The notes under the pieces were generated by a model. It worked only from the letters and a program-made list of their open reading frames with translations, was not told the DNA's origin and did no database searches. From Haliea sp. (GTDB lineage Bacteria; Pseudomonadota; Gammaproteobacteria; Pseudomonadales; Halieaceae), in the NCBI GenBank assembly GCA_002862465.1, contig PKDD01000025.1:1-53948 (forward strand): a DNA stretch of 53,948 nt, in the 5' to 3' direction. Below are positions 44,111-53,398 of the stretch, piece after piece. Within the stretch, counting starts at the first letter, position 1. Each line of letters opens with the position of its first letter. The translations under genes and the position numbers were made by a program.

Positions 44111-44114
44111 CCTG

Positions 44115-45710
44115 GTGCTGAAAGTACAAAATCTAAGCATTAGTTTTGTCACTCGAATAGGTGTCAACAAGGCCGTTGATAATGTTAGTTTCAGCGTAGA
44201 GCCTGGCAAAATCACTGCCATTATCGGCGAATCCGGCTCAGGAAAATCGGTGGCCTGCTGCAGCCTACTAGGACTTATTCCATCTCCCCCGGGAATTATT
44301 GAAAATGGTCGCGCTCTGTTTGACGGGATAGACCTATTAAAACTCAGTGAAGCCCAACTGCAAAAAATTCGTGGCAGCGACATCGCCATGGTATTTCAAG
44401 ATCCAATGACCTGCCTCAACCCTTATATGACTATTGGAGATCAACTAACCGAGTCGCTCCGCTATCATCAAAAGGCCAGGCGAAAAGAAGCGCGTCAGCG
44501 TGCAGTGGAACTACTACAAGAAGTCGGTATTCGAGAACCGGCTTCTACCATTGATGACTACCCACACCAGTTTTCGGGAGGGATGCGCCAGCGTGTCATG
44601 ATTGCAATGGCCCTAATCAATGAGCCAAAATTATTAATCGCTGACGAGCCGACTACAGCTTTAGATGTCACCATACAATCCCAGATTCTCCAACTACTGG
44701 CGGACATTCAAAAGCAGCGCAACATTGGCATCCTCTTTATCAGTCATGACCTAGCCGTGATCGCGGACATTGCTGATCAGATTATTGTTATGCAAGAAGG
44801 CAAGGTAGTAGAAACTGGAACTCGATCAGATATTTTTCACAATCCACAGCATCTTTACACTCGAAAACTATTGGCCGCAATTCCGACTGATTGCAAACAA
44901 GCCACATTGCCTAAATCAGAACCCTTAATTGAAATTCGCGACTTGTGCACTTGGTTTCAGCGCGACAAAGCGCCTCTAAAGGCCGTTGATGGCGTCAGTT
45001 TCGACATTTATCGCGGAGAAGTGCTGGGACTTGTAGGTGAGTCAGGTAGCGGGAAGTCAACCATTGGCCGCTCAATTTTACGATTAGTTAACGTCACACG
45101 TGGTCAGGTTATCTTTGATGGGTTAAATATCACTGCTTTAGGTCCCCGTGAACTTAAGAAACTGCGAAGCAGAATGCAGTTTATTTTTCAGGATCCCTTC
45201 GCGTCACTGAATCCACGCATGACTGTGTATGAAACGTTAGCTGAGCCACTTTTACTCCACGGTATTGAGGACCGAAGCACGGTATCGACCAGCGTACTGC
45301 GATTGATGGACAACGTGGGGCTGGCTCGCAGCTTCGCACGTAAATACCCCCACGAGTTTTCTGGTGGACAGCGGCAGCGTATCGCAATCGGCCGCGCCTT
45401 GGCCACGCGGCCGGAGTTTGTTGTAGCCGATGAGCCGGTTTCCGCGTTAGACGTTACTATTCAGGCGCAGATACTAACACTCATGCAAGAACTGGGACGA
45501 GAATACGGCCTAACCATGCTCTTCATCTCGCACGACTTGGCAGTGGTGCGTCAACTCGCAGACCGTATTGTAGTACTGCAGGCTGGAAAAGTGGTTGAAC
45601 AGGCCAGTAGCGTAAACTTGTTCTCACAACCTCAGACGACTTACACTCGACAGTTGCTGCAATCAATTCCGGGCCGCGGCCTATTAAAAAGTAAGATTGC
45701 TCATGATTAA
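44115..45710 (+). CDS. ABC transporter ATPase, OppD-OppF fusion
   Basis: The 531-residue protein holds two complete ABC ATPase domains in one chain. The first (1-265) has Walker A GESGSGKS, signature FSGGMRQRV and Walker B LLIADEP; the second (about 275-531) has [17 protein letters not shown] and FVVADEP. In E. coli OppD and OppF are separate. Fused ATPases are known in Yej/Gsi-type importers (YejF, GsiA), so this system may take up glutathione or peptides of the Yej range. The start is GTG 44115, 4 bp after the oppC stop. It closes the operon. Confidence 0.92.
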   Translation: MLKVQNLSISFVTRIGVNKAVDNVSFSVEPGKITAIIGESGSGKSVACCSLLGLIPSPPGIIENGRALFDGIDLLKLSEAQLQKIRGSDIAMVFQDPMTCLNPYMTIGDQLTESLRYHQKARRKEARQRAVELLQEVGIREPASTIDDYPHQFSGGMRQRVMIAMALINEPKLLIADEPTTALDVTIQSQILQLLADIQKQRNIGILFISHDLAVIADIADQIIVMQEGKVVETGTRSDIFHNPQHLYTRKLLAAIPTDCKQATLPKSEPLIEIRDLCTWFQRDKAPLKAVDGVSFDIYRGEVLGLVGESGSGKSTIGRSILRLVNVTRGQVIFDGLNITALGPRELKKLRSRMQFIFQDPFASLNPRMTVYETLAEPLLLHGIEDRSTVSTSVLRLMDNVGLARSFARKYPHEFSGGQRQRIAIGRALATRPEFVVADEPVSALDVTIQAQILTLMQELGREYGLTMLFISHDLAVVRQLADRIVVLQAGKVVEQASSVNLFSQPQTTYTRQLLQSIPGRGLLKSKIAHD

Positions 45711-45804
45711 TTGCGATGATCACTTCTGGCGCCGTAAAAGTAACCTTAGACATTCCCATTAAGGTTAAATCGCCACGGAAAAACGAGATTCACAGGGAGT
45801 TCTA

Positions 45805-46251
45805 ATGCTAGATATGGTTGCCAACTCGGCCACAGCCGTCGATCCAGTCGTACATGCCATCCAGCAATCGGTCGCACCGGCTTTTTTACTCACTGGAATT
45901 GGCGCATTGTTATCTGTCCTGACCAATCGCCTTGCGCGGGTTGTCGATCGCTTCCGCGCGATCGATAACAAGCAAAGCGAGACTAACAAAGGATTTCATG
46001 GCGAAATGATAACCCTGGGACAACGCGCACGATTCATTCATTGGGCTATAAGCTGCTGCACTGTTGCGGCATTACTAATTTGTATCGTTATCGCCGCATT
46101 ATTTATTGGCTCAACCGCAGAGATTGCCACGTCCGATGCGATTGCAGTTTTGTTTATTACCGCAATGTTTGGCGTCATCTCAGGCCTTTTATGCTTTTTG
46201 GCCGAAATCTCATTGGCCACAGGAGTGATTGACACATCAAGCGAGGGCTAG
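45805..46251 (+). CDS. DUF2721 family membrane protein
   Basis: The 148-residue protein has the DUF2721 layout: a first hydrophobic segment at about 22-42 (SVAPAFLLTGIGALLSVLTNRLARVVDR) with a conserved basic RLARVVDR end, a soluble linker (about 45-78), then two hydrophobic segments at 80-103 and 112-135. Function of the family is unknown; it is an inner membrane protein. CAGGGAG lies 9 nt upstream of ATG 45805. It is a single gene in the same direction as the opp operon, 94 bp after it, and may have its own promoter. Confidence 0.8.
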   Translation: MLDMVANSATAVDPVVHAIQQSVAPAFLLTGIGALLSVLTNRLARVVDRFRAIDNKQSETNKGFHGEMITLGQRARFIHWAISCCTVAALLICIVIAALFIGSTAEIATSDAIAVLFITAMFGVISGLLCFLAEISLATGVIDTSSEG

Positions 46252-46473
46252 AGTTTAATTGACTGTGGGTGTTTGACGTACAATCCTGCCAACAGGCAAT
46301 ACAGTACCCGAAAGTATCGATTCTTATACTCTAAACAGGCAACTTTAATTCGGCCAGCATACGCTATCACCTATACTTACCCCTAACTGAGGTCGGGAGG
46401 CGTTATCGCTTGGTTCGATATTTATTGCAGACGTCAGTCAGCGACACCACCTCTCTTTGGAGGAGAAGCATTC

Positions 46474-47433
46474 ATGAGTTATAACTATGATTCTGAACTA
46501 GCATCTTTACTGGAGTTTTTACCTGATGTCTCATTGGGCATCAACGAGCCAGTGAAAGCGCGTGCCAGTTTTCTGGCGTTGGTCGCACAGCTTAACGCAG
46601 ATATCGACCAGCATGGCGTTACAATCGATAACCTTACTATTCCAGGCCCAACGGGCGCACCCGATGTTAGCATACGCATATACTCGCCTGAGAAGTTGAA
46701 GCAAGCACAGCCGGCAATATTGCACATCCACGGTGGAGGTTTCGTCATCGGAAATCTAGACAGCGAGCTTGGGTCTTGTGTTGCTCTGTGTCGCAATCTG
46801 GGTGTTGTTGTACTTTCAGTAGGCTATCGACTAGCGCCCGAGACACCGTATCCGGGGCCGCTAGAGGATTGTTACAGCGCACTCGAATGGTTAACTAACA
46901 ACAGCACACAACTCTCCATAGACTGTGCGCGAATCGCCGTTTTCGGGCAAAGTGCAGGTGGAGGGCTAGCTGCCGCGACCTGCCTTTTGGCTAGAGACCG
47001 CAAAGGCCCAAAAATATGTTTTCAGTACCTAGGGATTCCTGAATTGGATGACCGTTTGCAGACACTCAGCATGCACCGCTTTGTCGATACCCCAATGTGG
47101 AACCGGCCAAACGCTGAACTTAGCTGGGAATTTTACTTGGGTGAACATTACCACCGTGGTGCGGATGACGTGCCGTACTATGCTGCCCCCGCTCGGGCGG
47201 AAGACCTCTCTGGCCTACCGCCAGCCTATATCAGTACAATGGAATTTGACCCGCTACGTGATGAAGGCGTGCAATACGCGTTGAGGTTGATGCAGGCGGG
47301 CGTGGCCACTGAGTTACACAGCTTCCCCGGCACCTTTCACGGCTCTGCACTTTTTTCCACAGCCCAGATAAGTCAGCGGGAGTCGGCAGAAATGTTTACC
47401 GTCCTGCGGCGTGCGTTGCACATTGAGCAATGA
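46474..47433 (+). CDS. Alpha/beta hydrolase, hormone-sensitive lipase-type esterase
   Basis: The 319-residue esterase has the HSL family oxyanion motif HGGGF (86-90), the nucleophile elbow GQSAGGG with S160, the acid in TMEFDPLRDEG and the catalytic His in FHGSALF near residue 290. Substrates in this family are short acyl esters and lactones of many kinds, including terpenoid or steroid esters. A very good TTTGGAGGAG ribosome site precedes ATG 46474 by 10 nt. It is followed after 36 bp by an acyl-CoA synthetase gene with the same direction, so an ester would be cut and the acid activated by adjacent gene products (inference). Confidence 0.9.
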   Translation: MSYNYDSELASLLEFLPDVSLGINEPVKARASFLALVAQLNADIDQHGVTIDNLTIPGPTGAPDVSIRIYSPEKLKQAQPAILHIHGGGFVIGNLDSELGSCVALCRNLGVVVLSVGYRLAPETPYPGPLEDCYSALEWLTNNSTQLSIDCARIAVFGQSAGGGLAAATCLLARDRKGPKICFQYLGIPELDDRLQTLSMHRFVDTPMWNRPNAELSWEFYLGEHYHRGADDVPYYAAPARAEDLSGLPPAYISTMEFDPLRDEGVQYALRLMQAGVATELHSFPGTFHGSALFSTAQISQRESAEMFTVLRRALHIEQ

Positions 47434-47469
47434 AAAAAAAATCGTAAACCACTAACATTTGGAGATACT

Positions 47470-49050
47470 ATGACCACCGATGCACTGCGCCACCAACCTC
47501 TTATGCCTGATCTTCTTATCGATGGGCTTAATCGCTACAACGACGAGCCATGCTTGTTCCTCGGCGATAAAATCGCAACGTACAAGGATGTGCGCGAAAG
47601 CGCCAGCCAAATGGTACAAGTGTTGCAGTCTAAAGGTCTTGGCGTTGGAAGCAGAATCGCCATCATTTCTACCAATCGGCCTGAAGTGTTATCAAATATT
47701 GCCGCCATGCAGCTCACCGGCTGTATTGGTACGCCCTTGCATCCGCTAGGTTCTTTGGATGACCATGCATATGTTCTGGAGGCAGCCGAAGTAGAGACGC
47801 TTATTTTTGATGCGACCGTGTTCACAGAACTTGCGGAGGCACTGAAACAACGCGTACCAACACTGAAGAACCTATTGGGTTTTGGTCCCAATGAAGTGGG
47901 TGACGATTATCTGGCACTCGCTGCGACCTTCGAACCAAAACCTTTGGTGGCTCCAGACGTGTCGCCCGACGATATTGCATCTGTCAACTTTACTGGCGGC
48001 ACTACTGGGAAACCTAAGGGCGTAATGAGCACTTACAGCGTAACTTCCTATATGACGCAAATTCAGATGGCAGAATGGGAATTCCCAGAGGAACTGCGCA
48101 TGCTCATGGCGACGCCCTTATCGCATGCAGCAGCAGCCTTTTTTATCCCGGTGCTGCAAAAAGGAGGCGCGTTCTATGTGATGCAAGGCTTCAGCCCTGA
48201 TGAGTTTTTTGACATGGTAGAAAAACATAAGATCACCTGCACTATGTTAGTCCCGGTAATGCTGTACTTTTTGCTAGACTCACCGCGGTCTGCAACGGCA
48301 AATATGTCCAGCATGGAAACTATCTTCTACGGTGCCTCCCCAATGAACCCAACTCGGCTAGTAGAGGGCATTTCCAAGTGGGGCCAAATTTTCTATCAGT
48401 TCTTCGGCCAGTCAGAGTGTCCTATGGTAATTGCAAACATGACGCGGAAGGAGCACGACCTGTCCAAGCCTGAGCGGCTGTCCTCCTGCGGCCGTCCTAG
48501 TCCCTGGGTTCACTTGAGCCTTCGCGACCCAGAAGGTAACGCGGTCGCACCGGGAGAAGCAGGAGAAATCTGCATTCGGGGACCATTAATAATGAAAGGC
48601 TACAAAGATATGCCGGAACAAACTGATGAGGCGTTTGCAGGCGGCTGGCTGCACACAGGGGACGTAGGCAAGCTAGACGACGAGGGTTTTCTGTACATCG
48701 TCGATCGTACCAAAGACATGATCGTGACGGGCGGCTTCAACGTGTTTCCACGTGAAGTCGAGGACGTGCTCGGCACCCACGAAGCAGTGGGGCAAGCTGT
48801 TGTGATCGGCGTTCCCGATGAACAGTGGGGAGAGGCGGTCAAAGCCGTGGTAGTGCTTAAGCCCGACTTTGCAGCGAGCGACGAACTCGTTGCCTCAATG
48901 CAGGCACTGGTGAAAAAAGCTAAAGGTTCGGTGCAGTCGCCTAAATCCATTGATTTCGTGCCCGGCATTCCGCTAACACCCGTTGGCAAGCCTGACAAAA
49001 AAGCTGTACGGGCACAATATTGGGCAGATAGTGATCGTGGCGTTGGCTGA
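47470..49050 (+). CDS. AMP-binding acyl-CoA synthetase
   Basis: The 526-residue ligase activates a carboxylic acid to its CoA thioester with ATP through an acyl-AMP. Motifs: the phosphate-binding loop NFTGGTTGKPKG, the adenine segment FYGASPMNP, FGQSE, the hinge motif DRTKDMIVTGGFNVFP and the catalytic Lys in GKPDKKAVR. It is the size of FadD/FadK medium- and long-chain or cyclic-acid ligases; FadD3/CasG-like steroid-acid ligases share this layout, but specificity cannot be read. TTGGAG precedes ATG 47470 by 7 nt. It is probably co-transcribed with the esterase. Confidence 0.9.
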   Translation: MTTDALRHQPLMPDLLIDGLNRYNDEPCLFLGDKIATYKDVRESASQMVQVLQSKGLGVGSRIAIISTNRPEVLSNIAAMQLTGCIGTPLHPLGSLDDHAYVLEAAEVETLIFDATVFTELAEALKQRVPTLKNLLGFGPNEVGDDYLALAATFEPKPLVAPDVSPDDIASVNFTGGTTGKPKGVMSTYSVTSYMTQIQMAEWEFPEELRMLMATPLSHAAAAFFIPVLQKGGAFYVMQGFSPDEFFDMVEKHKITCTMLVPVMLYFLLDSPRSATANMSSMETIFYGASPMNPTRLVEGISKWGQIFYQFFGQSECPMVIANMTRKEHDLSKPERLSSCGRPSPWVHLSLRDPEGNAVAPGEAGEICIRGPLIMKGYKDMPEQTDEAFAGGWLHTGDVGKLDDEGFLYIVDRTKDMIVTGGFNVFPREVEDVLGTHEAVGQAVVIGVPDEQWGEAVKAVVVLKPDFAASDELVASMQALVKKAKGSVQSPKSIDFVPGIPLTPVGKPDKKAVRAQYWADSDRGVG

Positions 49051-49085
49051 AGCCTTACTATTTTTCCCTGTGTTAAAGGGCCGTC

Positions 49086-49849
49086 GTGAACCCAAGCAAC
49101 GCACTAGCTTTACTCGGGGCAATCCCGACAGCGGTCGTGATGACTGCGTTCATCGTTGGTGCGGCCTGCAGTACAGGAGAAGACCCGAGCCTCTTTCCTG
49201 AATTCAATGCGGCAAGCGCGACACCACCTCGAACTAAAGGAAACACGACGTTCAACCCAGACCGCAACCTGCACTGGGGTGACCTGCATGTCCACACTGC
49301 TACTTCAGCGATGCCTATATTAGCGGTGTAAGGGCAGCTATGTGCGGAATGCTCTGCGCACTGGTCTGGAAATGTCACACAGGGAAGGCTTCAACCCTTA
49401 CCGCTTCGGTGAGATTGGAAATTCCGGTGGGCACAGGAGAACACTCGGGCATCGCTATGCGCTGCCGTGTCGCGCAAAGAAACTTATGCGACCTCTGGAG
49501 CACGAATCGTTGTGCGCTTCTTTGGCGGCTGGGATTATCCTAAAGACCTGCTCAAACGACAGAACTGGATAGCAGCAGCATAGCAAAACGGCGTCCCTAT
49601 GGAACAAAAATTACCTGACGATGATGCCGCTGCGCCCAGTTTTGTCGTGCGGGCGATCCGTGACCCGCAGAGTGGAAATCTGGATAGACCTGGAATTTGA
49701 TCCAATCCAGGAGGCATTCGACTACGCCCAAGTCATAGAAATTCCAACACCGCGCTGGTCTACCTAATATGCCATAACAATCAGCATACCTGCGCCTGAG
49801 TCTGCAAGAACGCGCTGTCACCGCAGCAATCTGGTACCAGCCGCAATAA
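49086..49849 (+). pseudogene. Decayed DUF3604-family gene
   Basis: Pieces of one DUF3604 protein can be followed through all three plus frames. GTG 49086 opens a lipoprotein signal (lipobox VGAAC) and reaches NLHWGDLHVHT; a frameshift then gives [14 protein letters not shown]. Next come [16 protein letters not shown] with NPYRFGEIG, and in another frame [37 protein letters not shown], a stop (TAG 49578-49580 region) where the family has Tyr, and [19 protein letters not shown]. Later pieces are [26 protein letters not shown] and, after another shift, ERAVTAAIWYQPQ ending at TAA 49847. Intact members run 600-700 residues, so over half is deleted. The function of the family is unknown; this copy is not functional. 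Confidence 0.88.
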
Positions 49850-49856
49850 AGCGGCT
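49839..49856. terminator. Hairpin over convergent stop codons, possible bidirectional terminator
   Basis: AGCCGC (49839-49844), loop AATAAA and GCGGCT (49851-49856) form a 6-bp stem. It spans the stop of the DUF3604 remnant and the stop of the convergent alcohol dehydrogenase gene. The U-run is short (TATATT). Confidence 0.4.
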
Positions 49857-51066
49857 ATATTGGTTTTGCAATATTCACCAGGATCTGCCTCACGTTGCTA
49901 CTGTCTAGGAGGCGCGGTACCGGATATGTTGCGCCCTCTTGAATCGCCTGCTGCGTGATAGTTTCAAAATCTTCAGGTCTGATCACATCCATCCATTCCG
50001 GAATCTCTACTTCAGCACGCAGCTCTCGCACGGCAGTAATAAACCTTTGCGCCAGAACTGCGGAATCCTCATCAGCACTTCCGATGCCGACCAGTAAGCC
50101 CAGTTCCGCAAGACTTTGCTGCGCTTCCTGACAACAAAACTCAAGCACATGGGGCAGTACCAGTGCGTTTGCCAGACCATGTGGAATACCGTACTTGCCG
50201 CCAAGCTGGTGCGCGATAGCATGCACATTGCCCACATTGACCTGATTGATCGCAAGGCCGGCGTAGTAAGCACCCATAGCCATACCGTTACGGGCATCCA
50301 AGTCTTTGCCGTCATGATAGGCGAGGGCGAGGTTGTCAAAAACTAACTTGACTGCTAGACGTGCATCCTCCAGCCGTGTGCCCCGCTCCCACACACCGAT
50401 ATAAGCCTCAATGCCATGCGTCAGCGCATCCATACCTGTTGCTGCCGTAATATGCGGCGGCAGACCTAAAATGAGATCTGCGTCCAAGGCGGCAGCAACT
50501 GGCAGTAAACAGTCGCCCATGACAATCGCTTTCTCGTGGGTGACGGCATCAGAAATAACCGCACCAATTGTCGCCTCTGAGCCTGTCCCCGACGTTGTTG
50601 GGATGGCATAGAGCTTTAAGGTAGTGTGCTTAATTTTATTGATGCCTACCCATTCTGCTGGAGATACATCACTGGTGGCGGCCGCGGAAATCACTTTCGC
50701 CGCATCAATGGACGAACCTCCCCCGATCGCCAGCACCACCTCACTGCCGTGGGCTTTAGCTACCGCAGCGCCCTCGACGACTTGGGCAAAAGTAGGGTCA
50801 GGTAATACACCGTCGTAGTAGGCAATATCCATATCCACCGCCAGCAACCCTGCAATCGCACTATCGACCACACCGAGATCGCGCAAAGGCTTATCTGTAA
50901 CCACGAGTACTCTTTTAGCTCCGGTACGAATAATATGTTCACATAGCTGACTCGAACTACCGGTGCCGGCAAACACTATGTGTCGTGATGAAGGTGCGAA
51001 AAACACTACCACCGTCATTATTTTCAGATACATGGCGTGCAATATTTTTCGAAGAAACATTGGCAT
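49855..51066 (-). CDS. Iron-containing alcohol dehydrogenase
   Basis: The 403-residue group III alcohol dehydrogenase has the NAD(P) site (VLAIGGGSSIDAAK), the segment PTTSGTGSEAT, and the iron ligands in ATGMDALTHGIEAY and GNVHAIAHQLGGKYGIPHG. Length is slightly over the usual 385 because of an N-terminal hydrophobic stretch (MFLRKILHAMYLKIMTVVVFF). That could anchor the protein or be a start artefact. GGAG lies 6 nt before ATG at 51064-51066; an upstream GTG at 51078 is less likely. It reduces or oxidises an alcohol or aldehyde of unknown identity and is divergent from nothing in its vicinity; the MFS gene lies upstream on the same strand. Confidence 0.88.
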   Translation of the reverse strand: MPMFLRKILHAMYLKIMTVVVFFAPSSRHIVFAGTGSSSQLCEHIIRTGAKRVLVVTDKPLRDLGVVDSAIAGLLAVDMDIAYYDGVLPDPTFAQVVEGAAVAKAHGSEVVLAIGGGSSIDAAKVISAAATSDVSPAEWVGINKIKHTTLKLYAIPTTSGTGSEATIGAVISDAVTHEKAIVMGDCLLPVAAALDADLILGLPPHITAATGMDALTHGIEAYIGVWERGTRLEDARLAVKLVFDNLALAYHDGKDLDARNGMAMGAYYAGLAINQVNVGNVHAIAHQLGGKYGIPHGLANALVLPHVLEFCCQEAQQSLAELGLLVGIGSADEDSAVLAQRFITAVRELRAEVEIPEWMDVIRPEDFETITQQAIQEGATYPVPRLLDSSNVRQILVNIAKPI

Positions 51067-51223
51067 AAGGTACTCCACATGCGGGTGAAATTGCCGAGCT
51101 ACATTTTTATATTAGGATAGTAACAAGAATTCGCATCTAGTCTTACAATTATAGCGATGTTTTACGCAAGTCCACTCTAAACAGCCCACACTGCCGCTGC
51201 CCGCGCTGAAACAAGTAGTCAAT

Positions 51224-52393
51224 CTAGTTTTCCTGCTTTGGCAATCCCAACACTAATAGAGCGGCTAGGCATAGTGTTGCTGCAAGGGCTATTAACACCA
51301 TGTCATAGCTCCCCGTCTGATCAAAGGCATAACCCGCGATTGGTGCTCCCACCAAACCAAATGGCAAAAACATCGGCATCTGTGCGCCGTTGACCTGACT
51401 GATAATGCCCGAATCAAAATATCGACTGTTGAGGTAAGGGTGCATGGGTATAAAAGCGCCGCCACTAAAACCGAGCAGAAGCATTGCTGGTATCATTTGC
51501 ATCGTATCACCAGCAAAAAAAAGAATGCCTAGACCTGCGCTTTGCAGGGCCAACATTGCAGCTGCAAGCCACTTAGCATGATGACTAACGCCGTCCCCTA
51601 ACCATGCAAGGCAGCTCTTACCAACTAACCCGCTGATACCAGCAAGCGCCAGAAACCACCCGGCATCCACCATGGTATACCCCTTGTTTGCAAACAGCGG
51701 TGGGTAACATACCGCGAGGACAATAGCCACATTGAGTGCCAGAGCGACACACAAGCCAATCAACCAGAAGGCCTTGCTGCGGTAGAAACTCTTCACGACA
51801 GCAACCTTTTCGATATGCGGTGCCAGCGCGACGCCCTTCGGTATCCCTATCAAGATAGCTAACCATAATACGAGCAGCGCTCCAGCGGCCACACTCTGCA
51901 GCGCAAAACGCCACCCATAGTTTTCCAGCAAAGTTCCGACTAGGGGCGGCAAAATAGCAGAAGCCAGACTAATGCCAATAGCGACTATTGCCAGCGCACG
52001 TGCCTCACGCCCCTGATAGAGCTTCACCATAAGCCCATTAATCACAACGGGGCCGTATAGCGTAAGGCCGAGCGAAAATGACAAAAAACCTAGTGCGACT
52101 AACCAAAGCGTCGAAGCTTGCGTGATGCCTACCAGGGATAACATCCCCAGGGTGACTCCAACCATTAGTATATTTCGAATCGACAACCGATCCGCCATCT
52201 TGCCGATCCAGTTGCCCAAAATAGCAGGGACCAGCAACAGTGCAACGGGACCGACATTTAGCTGTGCGACGCCAACATTGAACTCTTTCGACAACGGCTC
52301 AACAAAAAAACCGTAGATTCCCATTACACCCGGGCCCAGTGCCAAACAGCACATGCCGGCGAGTACCGGAAGTGCCGGTTTTAAAATTTGCAT
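51224..52393 (-). CDS. MFS transporter
   Basis: The 389-residue protein is a 12-helix major facilitator. The motif A-like loop reads GNWIGKMADRLSIRNILM after helix 2, and the second half repeats it (GLVGKSCLAWLGDGVSHHAKWL). The opening PVLAGMCCLALGPGVMGIYGFFVEPL and the LGPGV segment fit MFS subfamilies for monocarboxylates or aromatic acids (OFA/MCT-like); the cargo is not determined. It is on the same strand as the alcohol dehydrogenase and the acetoacetate-decarboxylase-like gene, with gaps of about 150 and 90 bp, so co-transcription is possible but not certain. Confidence 0.88.
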   Translation of the reverse strand: MQILKPALPVLAGMCCLALGPGVMGIYGFFVEPLSKEFNVGVAQLNVGPVALLLVPAILGNWIGKMADRLSIRNILMVGVTLGMLSLVGITQASTLWLVALGFLSFSLGLTLYGPVVINGLMVKLYQGREARALAIVAIGISLASAILPPLVGTLLENYGWRFALQSVAAGALLVLWLAILIGIPKGVALAPHIEKVAVVKSFYRSKAFWLIGLCVALALNVAIVLAVCYPPLFANKGYTMVDAGWFLALAGISGLVGKSCLAWLGDGVSHHAKWLAAAMLALQSAGLGILFFAGDTMQMIPAMLLLGFSGGAFIPMHPYLNSRYFDSGIISQVNGAQMPMFLPFGLVGAPIAGYAFDQTGSYDMVLIALAATLCLAALLVLGLPKQEN

Positions 52394-52486
52394 AACATAT
52401 TCAACTCAATGCGGCCGGCAGTCACCAGGAGCATTTGAACAGGGCTTGGATCTGCGAAGCGTTGTAGACCGCAGACCCAATAAACA

Positions 52487-53266
52487 TCAACCGCGCTTGG
52501 GACCACCGTTAGTGCCAGGCCAGCGAGACCCAGAAATAGTATCTGCAAATGGCAAAAATGCTTGTGGGTCGAGCGTGCCTGCTAACGTCATCTCACGATC
52601 AAGAAAGGTCGGCCACCAAAGATAGGATTCAAGTTGCTCACGCATTGGCAACAGGCTTGCCAACGGATCCCAAGGGCTGTCACGCAGCACCAATGTACCT
52701 TGAACCTCCTCGCGCCATGCCGTGCCATACTCACTCCGCACTCTAACCACGTGTGGCGGGAAGTCAAAACCGGTTGCGGGACCACCCACGCTGACAGCGC
52801 GAGAGTACTTCAGCCACCATTCATTCTGTTGATGTGGCTCGCGGGGCCCCGAGGGGCCAGTGGAAGCCCCCTCAAACTCCACAAAGGTGTATCCCTGATG
52901 AATACAACGTGCTTTAACCTGCGGGCCTAAGCGATAAAATTCAGTGGTACAGGGATATTTCGGTTGTCCATTAGTTTCTTGGCTGACAAAAATTGCTGAC
53001 TCTTGGTCAATACCGTAACCAAGCGTAAATTCACCCGCGATCCCGTCAAAGTCTGCATCTACACTCGTAACGATGCCATACTCGGGCTCATCAGGTACCG
53101 GAAAGTTATAAATAGTGAGGTTCACGTTAGCATTAGCGCCGGGGGAAATGCCCGGGGGTAACAACGCGGCGATCTTGTCCGGATCTGTCCGATACACGAT
53201 CTTCAGCATGGGCCAATTGACTATGTCTCCCGGGTTTCCTTGAGGTGCATCTGATTCTGTGGTCAT
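52487..53266 (-). CDS. Acetoacetate decarboxylase family protein
   Basis: The 259-residue protein has the ADC fold signature: LPPGISPG near the N-terminus, NLTIYNFPVPDE, GEFTLGYGID and the Lys-bearing TNGQPKYPC. In true acetoacetate decarboxylase a Lys pair (Lys115 and Lys116) forms and tunes the Schiff base; here only the first is kept (K103), the second being Tyr. Many such ADC-like proteins are aldolase-dehydratases or have unknown roles, so decarboxylation should not be assumed. ATG 53264-53266 follows AAGGAAAAG; an upstream frame to 53314 is unlikely. It lies 132 bp from the Rieske oxygenase fragment, same strand, which hints at a shared substrate. Confidence 0.82.
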   Translation of the reverse strand: MTTESDAPQGNPGDIVNWPMLKIVYRTDPDKIAALLPPGISPGANANVNLTIYNFPVPDEPEYGIVTSVDADFDGIAGEFTLGYGIDQESAIFVSQETNGQPKYPCTTEFYRLGPQVKARCIHQGYTFVEFEGASTGPSGPREPHQQNEWWLKYSRAVSVGGPATGFDFPPHVVRVRSEYGTAWREEVQGTLVLRDSPWDPLASLLPMREQLESYLWWPTFLDREMTLAGTLDPQAFLPFADTISGSRWPGTNGGPKRG

Positions 53267-53398
53267 ATTCTTTTCCTTATTGACTGTCGTTGCGGGGTTG
53301 CGCACCCACTGCACTGGGCGCTGGTAGCTCCGTGTTAAAAATCATCTCAGCTTGTGCAGCCGAAGAACATAAACTTTTTTGATGAAAACCTGGCGCGA

